Positions 26,669 through 35,682 are shown, numbered from the stretch's first letter. The stretch is DNA of 64,000 nt from Brevibacterium luteolum (GCF_013004595.1 NZ_JABEMC010000001.1:310001-374000); one strand, 5' to 3'. Program-made: numbers and translations. The notes: a model not told the origin generated them from the letters alone.

Positions 26669-28130
26669 GACTTCCCTCCCGCTCAGCAGCCGTAGGTGCT
26701 GCATCCGTCGGCATGGCCGCCGCGCGCTCCTCGGCGATCGCGGCCTGCGGGTCGATGCCGAGCGCGGTGCGCATCGGCGCGAACTTCGCACCGGTCTCGA
26801 CCAGCTCGGTCAGCGGATCGGAATCGGGCATGATCCCAGCCCCGGCGAAGAGCCGGATGCGGTTGCGGGCCTCGAACTGACCGCACCGCAGCGCGATGCC
26901 GAACTGCCCGTTGCCGGCCGCATCCATCCAGCCCACCGGCCCGGAGAACCGGCCCCGGTCGGTGCGCTCGTACTCTGCGATCGTCGCGGCGGCCAGCTGC
27001 GTCGGCACCCCGCCGATCGCAGCAGTCGGATGGACCGCCTCGGCGACGGCCAGCGCGGTCGGCACCCGCCCGTCGCGGGCTGTCAGCGTGCCGTGGGCGT
27101 CAGAGGCCAGGTGGATGACATTGGCCAGCTGCAGCAGGTGCGGCTCCTCGTCGACGTGCAGCTGATCGGTCAGGCGGGTCAGCGGCGCGACGATCGACTC
27201 GATCGCATACCGGTGCTCCTCCTGATCCTTGGCCTTGCCCAGCAGTTCGCGGGCCGCGGCGAGTTCGGCGCGCGGATCGTCCTCGACCCGGTAGGTGCCG
27301 GCGAGCACCCGAGTGGTGACCCGGCCGTCCTCGACTCCGACGAGCAGCTCCGGGGTCGCGCCGATGAGGCCGGCGACATCGAAGGTCCAGCAGCCCGGAT
27401 ACGCGGTGTTGAGCGCCGCGAGCAGCGCACGCACGTCGATCTCGTCGGGGGTCTCGATGAGCTCATCGCGAGCGAGCACGACCTTCTTCAGCGCCTGCGC
27501 ACCGGTCTGCTCCCGCATGAGAGCGCTCGCCTGGGCGACGATGTCGAGGTAGTCCGCCCCGGTCGTATGCCCGGGTTTCCGGGTCGCGCCGACCGGCCGG
27601 CGGATCGGGGTCGGGGCGAGGACGAGCTCCCCATCGTCACTGCCATCGCCGTTGCCGGCCGGGTCAGCTGTGCGAGCACCGGCACTCAGCGGTTCGATCG
27701 AGGTCAGCCACACGCGCCCATCGCGGCGGCCGAGCAGATAGCGGGGGATGTCGATGACCGAGGTGGCCTGCGACTGGGCGGAGAACGTCACCGCCGAGAA
27801 GCACGCCAGGCCCGAACCCGGCAGGCCGACCGGATCGTCGATCGTCGAGGTCGCCACGATCTGCTGCCAGGCCCGGTCGAGGTCAGCGAACCGGCGGGCA
27901 CCGGTGGCGGTCAGCCGGGCTGCCCGGCCGAACCCGACGAGCCCGGAGGTATGCCGCACCCAGCAGGAGAACCCTGCAGCCGGCAGCTGGGAGATGAACT
28001 CCTGCGGCGTTGTCGGCAGCCCGTGGGTGAAGGGCACCGGGGCATGAGGGCTGAGGCCGTCGATGAACCATGAACGCACCGCAAACCGCGGCAGCCCAGG
28101 GTCGTCATCGCTCACATCGATCCTGTCCAT
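26661..28130 (-). CDS. menF: Isochorismate synthase
   Basis: Chorismate-using enzyme that commits chorismate to menaquinone. About 489 residues. C-terminal chorismate-binding domain landmarks are KKVVLARDE, TPELLVG, VLAGTYR, HLASDAHGTL, VHPTAAIGGVP, FSGPVGWMD and FAGAGIMPDSDP. A TAGGAT hexamer (28140-28145) lies just upstream. Both ATG 28136 and ATG 28130 are possible; the second is preferred because the first would lie too close to that hexamer. An N-terminal half of about 150 residues is weakly conserved, as usual. Confidence 0.93.
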   Translation of the reverse strand: MDRIDVSDDDPGLPRFAVRSWFIDGLSPHAPVPFTHGLPTTPQEFISQLPAAGFSCWVRHTSGLVGFGRAARLTATGARRFADLDRAWQQIVATSTIDDPVGLPGSGLACFSAVTFSAQSQATSVIDIPRYLLGRRDGRVWLTSIEPLSAGARTADPAGNGDGSDDGELVLAPTPIRRPVGATRKPGHTTGADYLDIVAQASALMREQTGAQALKKVVLARDELIETPDEIDVRALLAALNTAYPGCWTFDVAGLIGATPELLVGVEDGRVTTRVLAGTYRVEDDPRAELAAARELLGKAKDQEEHRYAIESIVAPLTRLTDQLHVDEEPHLLQLANVIHLASDAHGTLTARDGRVPTALAVAEAVHPTAAIGGVPTQLAAATIAEYERTDRGRFSGPVGWMDAAGNGQFGIALRCGQFEARNRIRLFAGAGIMPDSDPLTELVETGAKFAPMRTALGIDPQAAIAEERAAAMPTDAAPTAAEREGSHA

Positions 28131-28243
28131 ATTCATGCCATCCTACGTGCTCACCGGCCCCGGCGGCAGGCACCTTGAGCACACTGCGCCACGACACCGG
28201 GCCCCGATTGGCTCCCGGGCGGCTCAGTTGAGACGATAGGGCA

Positions 28244-28990
28244 ATGAACCGGGCCCAGCTGGACAAACAGGCCGCCGACGTCGCGTCGATGTTCGACGAC
28301 GTCGCCGAGCGCTACGACCTCACCAACGACGTCATGACCTTCGGGATCTCACGCCTGTGGCGCATCGCCAACACCGAGGCGGTCGACCCCAAGCCGGGTG
28401 AGCGGATCCTCGACCTGGCCGCCGGGACCGGCGCCTCGTCCGTTCCGTATGTGCGCGCCGGCGCCGAGGTGGTCGCAGGCGACATCTCCGAGGGCATGCT
28501 CGCAGTCGGTCGGAAGCGCTACCCGGACATCGAGTTCGTCTACGCCGACGCCCTCGACCTGCCGTTCGCCGCTGAGACCTTCGATGCGGTGACGATCACC
28601 TACGGCATCCGCAACTTCCAGGACGTCGACGCGGCCCTCACGGAGATCCTGCGCGTCCTCAAGCCCGGCGGCCGGCTCGTCATCGCCGAGTTCTCCACCC
28701 CGACGTTCGCGCCGTTCGCCGTGGCGTACAAGGAGTACATCATGGCCGCGCTGCCGGCCCTGGCGAAGGCCGTGAGCTCGAACCCTGAGGCCTACGTCTA
28801 CCTCGCCGAGTCGATCCGCACCTGGCCGGACCAGGACACCTTCGCCCGGCAGATCTTCGCTGCCGGCTACGACCAGGTGAAGTACCGCAACCTCACCGGC
28901 GGCATCGTCGCCATCCACCACGCCCTCAAGCCCGCCGCCGGGCCCAACCCGGCTGCTAGGCCCAACCCCGCCGGCGGCCCGACGGCATGA
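28244..28990 (+). CDS. menG: Demethylmenaquinone methyltransferase
   Basis: SAM-dependent C-methylation, the last step of menaquinone synthesis (UbiE/MenG family). 248 residues. Family signatures: MFDDVAERYDLTNDVMTFG, LDLAAGTGASSVPY (SAM motif I) and TYGIRNFQDVDAAL. The C-terminus ends in an imperfect repeat, PNPAA/PNPAG. The stop overlaps the menJ start (ATGA). It is divergent from menF over 110 bp. Confidence 0.95.
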   Translation: MNRAQLDKQAADVASMFDDVAERYDLTNDVMTFGISRLWRIANTEAVDPKPGERILDLAAGTGASSVPYVRAGAEVVAGDISEGMLAVGRKRYPDIEFVYADALDLPFAAETFDAVTITYGIRNFQDVDAALTEILRVLKPGGRLVIAEFSTPTFAPFAVAYKEYIMAALPALAKAVSSNPEAYVYLAESIRTWPDQDTFARQIFAAGYDQVKYRNLTGGIVAIHHALKPAAGPNPAARPNPAGGPTA

Positions 28991-30306
28991 CCCACATCGA
29001 CGCCGACGTCGTCATCGTCGGTGCAGGACCGGCCGGCTCGACCGCAGCCGCCCACCTCGCCCAGGCCGGCTTCGAGGTCGCACTTCTGGAGAAGGCCTCC
29101 TTCCCGCGCGACAAGATCTGCGGCGACGCCCTCACCCCCAGGGCCGTGCGCGAAACCCAGCGTCTCGGCATCCCGACCAGGGCCGCGGACGGCTGGCACC
29201 CCAACCGCGGGCTGCGGCTCATCGGCGCCGGCCACCGCCTGGAGATCGACTGGCCCGATGTGCCGGGCATGCCCGATCACGGGCTGACACGCCCGCGCAT
29301 GAAGCTCGACGCCGACCTCGCCGGCTTCGCAGCCGCGTGCGGCGCGCGCCTGCACGAGAACACGATGGCCACCCATCCGCTCCTCGGTCCCGACGGCTGG
29401 GTCACCGGGGTCGCCGCCCGGGCCACCGATGAACGCGGCCGCAGGACCGGCCCCGAGCTGACCTTCCGCGCCCCGGTCGTCATCGCCGCCGACGGCGTCT
29501 CCTCCCGCATGGCCGTGGCACTGGGCATCGAGAAGCGCGATGACCGCCCGATGGGCGTGGCCGTACGCACCTACCATTCCTCCCCGCGCCATGACGACGA
29601 CTACATCGAAAGCTGGGTCGAGCTCACCGCACCCACCCAGACCACCGCCTCGGGCCAGGCGACCGGCGGTGAGGTGATGCCCGGCTACGGCTGGCTGTTC
29701 CCGCTCGGCGACGGCACCGTCAACGTCGGACTCGGGATGCTCAACACCTCCCCGGCCTTCGGCCAGGTCGACTACCGGGCCGTGCTGCGCGACTGGATCG
29801 CAGCGATGGGCCACGAGTGGGACATCGACGAGACCACCGAACTGACCCCGGTGCGCTCAGCGGCCCTGCCGATGGCCTTCAACCGCACCCCGCACTTCGA
29901 CCGCGGCATGCTGCTCATCGGCGACGCCGGCGGAATGGTCAACCCCTTCAACGGCGAGGGCATCGACTACGGCATGGAAGCCGCCCGCATCGCCGCCGAG
30001 GTGATCTCCACCTACGCCCGCTATCCCGAGGCCGCCCGCCGGCGCCGCCTGGCCGAATACCCGGCCGCCGTGCGCGAGAGCTTCGGCTCCTACTTCACCC
30101 TCGGACGGGTGTTCGCCGAGCTCATCGGACGCCCCGAGCTCATGAGCCTCGGCATCAAGTACGGTATGAGTAGCAGACTGGTGATGACCTTCGTGGTCAA
30201 GCTGCTGGCGAACCTCTACGACGACGGATCCACCACCGACCGGGACGCCTACGACTATGTCATCACCGCACTGACGAGGCTGACACCGGCGACGACGAAC
30301 GACTGA
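28987..30306 (+). CDS. menJ: Geranylgeranyl-reductase-family flavoprotein (MenJ-like)
   Basis: FAD-dependent enzyme that in mycobacteria saturates one isoprene unit of menaquinone to give MK(H2). 439 residues. FAD-binding VVIVGAGPAGSTAAAHLA at the N-terminus, the family's PRDKICGDALTPRAV, and LIGDAGGMVNPFNGEGIDYGME near residue 320. Translational coupling to menG and the following prenyl synthase argue for the quinone role rather than archaeal-type lipid reduction. Confidence 0.88.
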   Translation: MTHIDADVVIVGAGPAGSTAAAHLAQAGFEVALLEKASFPRDKICGDALTPRAVRETQRLGIPTRAADGWHPNRGLRLIGAGHRLEIDWPDVPGMPDHGLTRPRMKLDADLAGFAAACGARLHENTMATHPLLGPDGWVTGVAARATDERGRRTGPELTFRAPVVIAADGVSSRMAVALGIEKRDDRPMGVAVRTYHSSPRHDDDYIESWVELTAPTQTTASGQATGGEVMPGYGWLFPLGDGTVNVGLGMLNTSPAFGQVDYRAVLRDWIAAMGHEWDIDETTELTPVRSAALPMAFNRTPHFDRGMLLIGDAGGMVNPFNGEGIDYGMEAARIAAEVISTYARYPEAARRRRLAEYPAAVRESFGSYFTLGRVFAELIGRPELMSLGIKYGMSSRLVMTFVVKLLANLYDDGSTTDRDAYDYVITALTRLTPATTND

Positions 30307-30323
30307 GGGCTGACGAAACGGAC

Positions 30324-31355
30324 ATGACGAAGCATTCGACACCCATGACGGGTCCGCTGTCGCCGGTCTCCTTCACCGGCGCCGGATCCGAACTCAGCGC
30401 TGCCCTGACAGCGCGCCTGGACGAGGTCGAGGAGTTCCTCGACATCGCCGTCACGCAGACCGACAAGCTGCCGAACGAGACGTCCCATCATCTGCTGCGC
30501 GCCGGCGGCAAGCGTGTGCGGCCGATGCTCGTGCTGCTCGCCGCCGAATACGGCGACTCCAGCACCCGCGATGTCGTCAAGGCCAGCGCGGCCGTCGAGC
30601 TCATCCACCTCGCGACCCTCTACCACGACGACGTCATGGACGACGCCCCGGTGCGCCGTGGCGCCCAGGCCGCGCACGAGGTGTGGGGCAACTCGGTGGC
30701 GATCCTCACCGGTGATCTGCTCTTCGCCCGCGCCTCGCTGCTCTCAGCCGAACTCGGCATCGCCGCCGTCGAGCTGCAGTCGCGCACCTTCGAGCGCCTC
30801 GTCCTCGGCCAGCTCAACGAATTCGCCGGCCCCCAGCCCGGTGACAACCCGATCGAGCACTACCTCAAGGTGCTGGCTGACAAGACCGGTTCGCTCATCG
30901 CCGGCTCCTGTGAGTTCGGGCTGCTCGCCTCCGGGGCCCCAGCCGAGCTCGTGCCGGTGCTGCGCGACTACGGCGAACGCGTCGGGGTGGCCTTCCAGCT
31001 CGCCGATGACATCATCGACCTGACCTCTGATGCGCAGACCTCCGGCAAGACGCCCGGCACTGACCTGCGTGAGGGTGTGCCGACCCTGCCGGTGCTCTAC
31101 CTGCGCCGGGCTGCCGCGGCCGGTGACGCTGAGGCGCAGCGGATCGTCGAACTGCTTGCCGCCGATCTGTCCTCCGATGAGGCGCTCGAGACCGCCCGTG
31201 CGGCGCTCGCCGCCCATCCGGTGACCGCTGAGGCCCGTGCCGAAGCGCGCCGCTGGTCCGATGCCGCGGTCAGCGCCCTCGCTGCGCTGCCGGCCGGCTG
31301 GATCAAGGACAGCCTCGCCGCGTTCGCCGACACCGTCGTCTCCCGCGTCGCCTGA
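30324..31355 (+). CDS. Polyprenyl diphosphate synthase (menaquinone side-chain type)
   Basis: Trans-isoprenyl diphosphate synthase, 343 residues. First Asp-rich motif YHDDVMDDAPVRRG and second FQLADDIIDLTSD, plus GGKRVRPML and the LLFARAS helix. In this context it should build the tail used by MenA; chain length cannot be read with confidence. The ATG at 30324 has only a weak Shine-Dalgarno, and ATG 30345 is an alternative. It ends 21 nt from the convergent rarD gene. Confidence 0.9.
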   Translation: MTKHSTPMTGPLSPVSFTGAGSELSAALTARLDEVEEFLDIAVTQTDKLPNETSHHLLRAGGKRVRPMLVLLAAEYGDSSTRDVVKASAAVELIHLATLYHDDVMDDAPVRRGAQAAHEVWGNSVAILTGDLLFARASLLSAELGIAAVELQSRTFERLVLGQLNEFAGPQPGDNPIEHYLKVLADKTGSLIAGSCEFGLLASGAPAELVPVLRDYGERVGVAFQLADDIIDLTSDAQTSGKTPGTDLREGVPTLPVLYLRRAAAAGDAEAQRIVELLAADLSSDEALETARAALAAHPVTAEARAEARRWSDAAVSALAALPAGWIKDSLAAFADTVVSRVA

Positions 31356-31376
31356 AGCTCACCCGGCTGCCGGGTC

Positions 31377-32360
31377 CTATGCGCGGTGACCGGCTGCCGC
31401 CGGTGGGGGAGGTTCGGGCCGGTTGGCCTTGCGGATCTCGCGGCGCCGCTGCGCCTGGGTGGCGCGCAGCATGTCGATGGTGAGCATGACGACGGCGATC
31501 CAGATGATGATGAACCCGATCCAGCGGGCCAGCGGCATCTGCTCGCCGAGCACCGTGATGCCGAGGATGAACTGGATTGTCGGGGTGACGTACTGCATGA
31601 GCCCCACCCACGACAGCGGCACCCGCCGGGTGGCGGCACCGAAGAGGATGAGTGGGATCGCGGTGATCGGGCCGAGTGCGAGCATGACGAGCAGATGCCC
31701 GGTGCCCTCGGTGCCGAAGTGCGAGGCACCGGTGACGGTGAGGTAGATGATGTAGGCACCGCAGACCGGGGTGAGCACCGCAGTCTCGACTGTCAGCCCC
31801 TCGAGCGCGCCGACCTTCCCGCCGACCCGGTTCTTGATGAGCCCGTAGAGGCCGAAGGAGAACGCCACGAGCAGCGCCAGCCACGGCATCTGCCCGTAGC
31901 CCACGGCGATGACGACGACAGCCAGGCAGCCGACGATGACTGCCGCCCACTGCAGCCTGCGCAGCCGCTCGCCGAGGAAGACCACCCCGATGAGCACGGT
32001 GACGAGCGGATTGAAGAAGTAGCCGAGTGAGATCTCGACGACCCGGTTGAGGCTGACGCCGAGCAGGAAGCCGAACCAGTTGATCGAGACGACGATCGCG
32101 GCCAGGGCGAGCGTGCCGAGCACGCGCAGGTCGCGCACCGCGGCCAGGACGCGGCGGAACCCGCGGGCGACAATGAGCAGGATGGTGCAGAACACCAGAG
32201 ACCACACGATCCGGTGGGCGAGGATCTCGGTCGGCGTCGCCGGGGCCGCAGCGGCGAAGACGAGCGGCATCCCTCCCCAGAACAGGTAGCCGGAGAGAGC
32301 GAGCATCAGGCCCGAGCGGCGGCGGGCGGATTCCTCGTCAGTCAGCGGGCGTTCAGTCAC
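31377..32360 (-). CDS. rarD: EamA-family transporter RarD
   Basis: Ten-helix drug/metabolite-superfamily permease, 327 residues. RarD-type features are SGYLFWGGMPLVF at the first helix, AHRIVWSLVF, LGYFFNPLVTVLIGVVFLGERL and QYVTPTIQFILGI. GTG 32360 is chosen because a TAGACT hexamer ends 7 nt upstream and the in-frame sequence above it is not protein-like. The substrate is unknown. Confidence 0.9.
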   Translation of the reverse strand: MTERPLTDEESARRRSGLMLALSGYLFWGGMPLVFAAAAPATPTEILAHRIVWSLVFCTILLIVARGFRRVLAAVRDLRVLGTLALAAIVVSINWFGFLLGVSLNRVVEISLGYFFNPLVTVLIGVVFLGERLRRLQWAAVIVGCLAVVVIAVGYGQMPWLALLVAFSFGLYGLIKNRVGGKVGALEGLTVETAVLTPVCGAYIIYLTVTGASHFGTEGTGHLLVMLALGPITAIPLILFGAATRRVPLSWVGLMQYVTPTIQFILGITVLGEQMPLARWIGFIIIWIAVVMLTIDMLRATQAQRRREIRKANRPEPPPPAAAGHRA

Positions 32361-32367
32361 GAACGGC

Positions 32368-32373
32368 AGTCTA
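32368..32373 (-). promoter_or_regulatory. -10 hexamer TAGACT for rarD (leaderless)
   Basis: TAGACT lies 7 nt before the GTG at 32360. Confidence 0.5.
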
Positions 32374-32447
32374 GTCCACAGCAGGATCGCTGCTGTGACT
32401 TCCCGCATACTGGCCGCTCGAGATGTCGACATCAGGCGCGTGGACGT

Positions 32448-32453
32448 TAGAAT
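32448..32453 (+). promoter_or_regulatory. -10 hexamer TAGAAT upstream of fprA
   Basis: TAGAAT is followed by a leader of about 20 nt that contains GTGAAAGGTG ahead of the fprA ATG, so this gene is leadered. Confidence 0.4.
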
Positions 32454-32481
32454 CGTGAGTTGACTAGGTGAAAGGTGTGTT

Positions 32482-33903
32482 ATGACTCGTCCTCTCCGGG
32501 TAGCCATCATCGGCGCAGGCCCGGCCGGCATCTACGCCGCAGACCTGCTGACCAAGGCTGAACGGGAATTCGACGTCAGCATCGACCTCTTCGAACGCCT
32601 CCCCGCCCCCTTCGGGCTGGTGCGCTACGGTGTGGCCCCTGACCACCCGCGCATCAAGGGCATCACCAACGCCCTCATCAAGGTGCTCGACCGCGGGGAC
32701 ATCCGGCTGTTCGCCAACGTCGACTACGGCACCGACATCACGCGTGAGGAGCTGCAGGAGCACTACGACGCCGTCATCTTCTCCACCGGCTGCTTCGTCG
32801 ACGCCAAGCTCAACATCCCCGGCATCGACCTGCCCCGCTCCTACGGTGCGGCTGACTTCGTCAACTGGTACGACGCCCACCCCGATGTCTCCCAGGAGTG
32901 GCCGCTGGACACCAAGGAGGTCGCCGTCATCGGCAACGGCAACGTAGCCCTCGACGTCGCCCGGGTGCTGGCCAAGCAGGCCGACGACATGCTCACCACG
33001 GAGATCCCCGACCACGTCTACGAGGGACTCAAGCGCTCCGAGGTGACCGACGTCCACGTCTTCGGCCGCCGTGGCCCGGCCCAGGCGAAATTCACGCCGC
33101 TGGAGCTGCGCGAACTCGGCCATGTCAAGGACGTCGACATCATCGTCTACCCCGAGGACTTCGAGTTCGACGAAGCGTCGATGGCTCAGATCCACTCGAA
33201 CAACCAGACCAAGCAGGTCACCAAGACACTGACGGACTTCACGCTGCGCGAGCCCACCGGCGCCAAGCGCCGCCTGCACCTGCACTTCCTCCACGCCCCG
33301 GTCGCCGTGCTCGGCGACGAGGACACCGGCGTCACCGGCCTGCGCACCGAACGGCAGGAGCTCGACGGCCGCGGCGGGGTCAACGCCACCGGCACCTTCG
33401 TCGACTGGCCGATGGACGCGATCTACCGGGCGGTCGGCTACTTCGGCACCCCGCTGACCGAACTGCCCTTCGACGAGCTCAAGGGCGTCATCCCGAACCA
33501 CGAGGGCCGCGTCGTCGATGCGCTCTCGCAGTCGGAGTCGGCTGATGCGCCATGGATCCCCGGCGTGTACGCCACCGGCTGGATCAAGCGCGGACCCGTC
33601 GGGCTCATCGGCCACACGAAGGGCGATGCGCTCGAGACGATCACCCACCTCATCGAAGACCATGTCGCCGGCCGGCTGCCGGCCCCGTCGGCCCCGGGCG
33701 AGGACGCGATCATCGAACGGCTTGCCGCCAAGGGCGTCGACTACGTCGACTGGGAGGGCTACCACCGGCTCGAAGCCGCGGAGAAGCAGCTGGGCGAACC
33801 GCACGGCCGTGAGCGGATCAAGATCGCCACCCGTGAGGGCATGCTCGCCGAAGCCCGCCGCGCCGTCGAGGCAGCCGACCCCGTCGCCGTCGGCGAAGGC
33901 TGA
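32482..33903 (+). CDS. fprA: Ferredoxin/adrenodoxin-type NADP+ reductase
   Basis: FAD-dependent NADPH:ferredoxin reductase of the mycobacterial FprA (adrenodoxin reductase) type. 473 residues. FAD motif GAGPAG at 11-16, then PFGLVRYGVAPDHPRIK, the NADPH domain motif VIGNGNVALDVARVL, HVFGRRGPAQAKFT and GWIKRGPVGLIGH. It supplies electrons to ferredoxins for P450s or other oxidoreductases; no partner is adjacent. It is followed by a strong hairpin shared with yajQ. Confidence 0.95.
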   Translation: MTRPLRVAIIGAGPAGIYAADLLTKAEREFDVSIDLFERLPAPFGLVRYGVAPDHPRIKGITNALIKVLDRGDIRLFANVDYGTDITREELQEHYDAVIFSTGCFVDAKLNIPGIDLPRSYGAADFVNWYDAHPDVSQEWPLDTKEVAVIGNGNVALDVARVLAKQADDMLTTEIPDHVYEGLKRSEVTDVHVFGRRGPAQAKFTPLELRELGHVKDVDIIVYPEDFEFDEASMAQIHSNNQTKQVTKTLTDFTLREPTGAKRRLHLHFLHAPVAVLGDEDTGVTGLRTERQELDGRGGVNATGTFVDWPMDAIYRAVGYFGTPLTELPFDELKGVIPNHEGRVVDALSQSESADAPWIPGVYATGWIKRGPVGLIGHTKGDALETITHLIEDHVAGRLPAPSAPGEDAIIERLAAKGVDYVDWEGYHRLEAAEKQLGEPHGRERIKIATREGMLAEARRAVEAADPVAVGEG

Positions 33904-33928
33904 CCCCGACCGCCTCAGGCACAGACGA

Positions 33929-33962
33929 AACCGGCCGGCACCCACACGGGTGCCGGCCGGTT
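33929..33962 (+). terminator. Bidirectional terminator between fprA and yajQ
   Basis: A perfect 15-bp stem (AACCGGCCGGCACCC and its complement) with an ACAC loop, between convergent genes. Confidence 0.8.
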
Positions 33963-33976
33963 CAGTCTTGGGGCAG

Positions 33977-34468
33977 TCAGCGGTAATTGGTGAACTGCAA
34001 GTCGACGTCGAGGTCTTTGCCCTTGAGCAGGGCGATGACGGCCTGCAGGTCATCGCGCTTCTTCGAGCTCACCCGCAGCTCCTCGCCCTGGATCTGGGCT
34101 TTGACGCCCTTGGGGCCCTCATCGCGGATGATCTTCGCGATCTTCTTCGCGTTCTCCTTGTCGATGCCCTCCTTGAGGTGACCCTCCAGTCGGTACTCCT
34201 TGCCCGAGGCGTACGGGTCGCCGGTCTCGAGGGACTTGAGCGAGATGCCGCGGCGCACGAGCTTGGACTGGAAGACATCGAGCACGGCCTTGACGCGGTC
34301 CTCGCTCACCGCCTTCATCATGATCGACTCGCCGGACCATTCGATCGAGGCGTCGGTGCCCTTGAAGTCGTAGCGGGAGCGGATCTCCTTCGCCGCCTGA
34401 TTCAGGGCGTTGTCGGCTTCCTGCCGGTCGACTTCGGAGACGATGTCGAATGACGATTCGCTGGCCAT
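33977..34468 (-). CDS. YajQ-family nucleotide-binding protein
   Basis: 163 residues, full length for the family. It begins with the conserved [20 protein letters not shown] and has [13 protein letters not shown] and the C-terminal [17 protein letters not shown] pattern (here IALLKG). Relatives bind cyclic di-GMP or nucleic acids; which applies here is unknown. AGGAGG lies 3-4 nt before the ATG at 34468, and a TAGACT -10 lies about 35 nt upstream. Confidence 0.93.
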   Translation of the reverse strand: MASESSFDIVSEVDRQEADNALNQAAKEIRSRYDFKGTDASIEWSGESIMMKAVSEDRVKAVLDVFQSKLVRRGISLKSLETGDPYASGKEYRLEGHLKEGIDKENAKKIAKIIRDEGPKGVKAQIQGEELRVSSKKRDDLQAVIALLKGKDLDVDLQFTNYR

Positions 34469-34502
34469 GGATCCTCCTGGAGACGGTGACGGTTCGCACA
34501 CC

Positions 34503-34508
34503 AGTCTA
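34503..34508 (-). promoter_or_regulatory. -10 hexamer TAGACT for yajQ
   Basis: The same hexamer is used by the leaderless genes, but here a 30-nt leader with an AGGAGG ribosome-binding site follows. Confidence 0.4.
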
Positions 34509-34521
34509 GGCGCTGAGGCGA

Positions 34522-34551
34522 TTGGCGTTTCGGCCGCGAAGCTAGTATTCT
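34522..34551 (+). promoter_or_regulatory. Promoter of tRNA-Tyr
   Basis: TTGGCG (34522-34527) and TATTCT (34546-34551), 18 bp apart, about 43 bp before the tRNA. Confidence 0.45.
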
Positions 34552-34593
34552 TCCATAGGTGCTTGAGCGCGCATGCGCGTCAAGCGCACACCT

Positions 34594-34675
34594 GGCAGGT
34601 TGCCCGAGCGGCCAAAGGGAGCTGACTGTAAATCAGCCGGCATTGCCTTCATAGGTTCGAATCCTATACCTGCCA
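34594..34675 (+). tRNA. tRNA-Tyr (GTA)
   Basis: Cloverleaf with a 7-bp acceptor GGCAGGT/ACCTGCC, anticodon loop CTGTAAA with anticodon GTA, a long class II variable arm and T-loop TTCGAAT. 82 nt, discriminator A, and CCA is not encoded. A hairpin terminator follows. Confidence 0.95.
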
Positions 34676-34680
34676 CAGCC

Positions 34681-34710
34681 AAGGCCCGAGGCGTTCTCGC
34701 CTCGGGCCTT
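34681..34710 (+). terminator. Terminator after tRNA-Tyr
   Basis: A perfect 13-bp stem (AAGGCCCGAGGCG and complement) with a TTCT loop, starting 5 nt after the tRNA. Confidence 0.7.
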
Positions 34711-34711
34711 C

Positions 34712-34779
34712 GCCGTCGCCGGGTCTATGCCGTCGCCGGGACTATGCCGTCGCCAGGCCTGTGCGGTCGCCGGGCCTGT
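34712..34779. repeat. Four tandem 17-nt repeats
   Basis: Four head-to-tail units. The first two read GCCGTCGCCGGG[T/A]CTAT and the last two drift to GCSGTCGCC[A/G]GGCCTGT. They fill the space between the tRNA-Tyr terminator and the 3' end of the regulator gene. Confidence 0.8.
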
Positions 34780-34813
34780 GCGGCCGGGTTCGCAGGGTGG
34801 TGCCGGCTGCGGC

Positions 34814-35158
34814 TCACCTGGTGCTCGGTTCGTCTTCCGCCTCGGCTTCGCTGAACGCCAGGTCCGCGATCTGGCGCAGGCCGGCCATATGCGCGTCATA
34901 GACCTTCCGGCCGGCTGGGGTGAGGCTCAGCCACGTGCGCGCCCGCTTGCCGACGAAGCCCTTGCGGACGGCCACGATCTCCTCGTCTTCGAGGGCGGAG
35001 ATGTGCTTCGACAGCGTCGAATCGCTGACGCCGAGCTGCTCGCGGATCGTGCGGAAGTCCGCTCGCACACAGCCGTGGAGTCCGGCGACGAGGGCCAGCC
35101 GTGTCGGGTTCGTCAGCAGCGGGCACAGCTGTGCAATCGCATTCTGGTGGGTGCTCAT
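34814..35158 (-). CDS. Winged-helix transcriptional regulator (HTH_34/ArsR-like)
   Basis: 114 residues. A winged-helix domain covers about 12-90: NPTRLALVAGL, recognition helix VSDSTLSKHISALED, wing RKGFVGKRARTWLSLT and AGRKVYDAHM. It has no metal-binding cysteine pair of ArsR type. It is encoded 22 nt after a small membrane-protein gene, a frequent pairing in which the regulator controls its own operon. A matching operator-like dyad lies over the shared promoter. Confidence 0.88.
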   Translation of the reverse strand: MSTHQNAIAQLCPLLTNPTRLALVAGLHGCVRADFRTIREQLGVSDSTLSKHISALEDEEIVAVRKGFVGKRARTWLSLTPAGRKVYDAHMAGLRQIADLAFSEAEAEDEPSTR

Positions 35159-35180
35159 GATCGTTCTCCTGTCTGGCGGC

Positions 35181-35636
35181 TCACGCGCGGCGGCGCAGCA
35201 CGGCCATCGCCACGGTGGTGACGAGGATGATGAAGCCGGCGGCCAGGTCGGCGTACAGCGGGGTGGCGAGCAGGTTCGCTGCCATCGCCGCGCCGATGTA
35301 GGCGCCCACCTGCAGCACGAGCACCGTGACGAGCAGGGCGGTGTCCCGGCGCGCCCACGAGCGGGCGGCGGAGTAGATGACCGCACCGGGGATGAGCAGT
35401 GCGAGGGAGAGCAGGATCCGCAGGATGAACAGCGGTGAGCCTCCCGCCTCGGCGTCAGCGGCGACGACGAGCGACCCGGCGGTCATCGCTGCCCCGGAGG
35501 CCAGGAGGCCAGCGGCCAGGGGCAGCGTGTTGGCACGCGCCGAGGTGGTGTGCGCCTGTTCGGCTGCGGCGAGTGATGCGCGGGCTTCGGCTGGGTCGGG
35601 GTGCTGGTGGGCGTGTGCTGAGGTGCGGTCGGTCAT
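35181..35636 (-). CDS. Small membrane protein paired with winged-helix regulator
   Basis: 151 residues. A His/Ala-rich soluble N-terminus of about 35 residues precedes four hydrophobic helices (about 40-62, 68-92, 97-122 and 127-147). AAGGAG is well placed before the ATG at 35636. First gene of a two-gene operon with the regulator. No family function is recognised. Confidence 0.75.
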   Translation of the reverse strand: MTDRTSAHAHQHPDPAEARASLAAAEQAHTTSARANTLPLAAGLLASGAAMTAGSLVVAADAEAGGSPLFILRILLSLALLIPGAVIYSAARSWARRDTALLVTVLVLQVGAYIGAAMAANLLATPLYADLAAGFIILVTTVAMAVLRRRA

Positions 35637-35682
35637 CGTGACTCCTTCGTCTCTTCGTCTGTCGCTTTCAGCAACTGATGTC

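Noticed and set aside
34712-34779. CRISPR array
   Set aside because: The units are directly adjacent 17-mers without spacers and no cas gene is present.
34594-34800. tRNA-Tyr as an integration site of a mobile element
   Set aside because: No integrase, no direct repeat of the tRNA 3' end and no transposase anywhere in the window.
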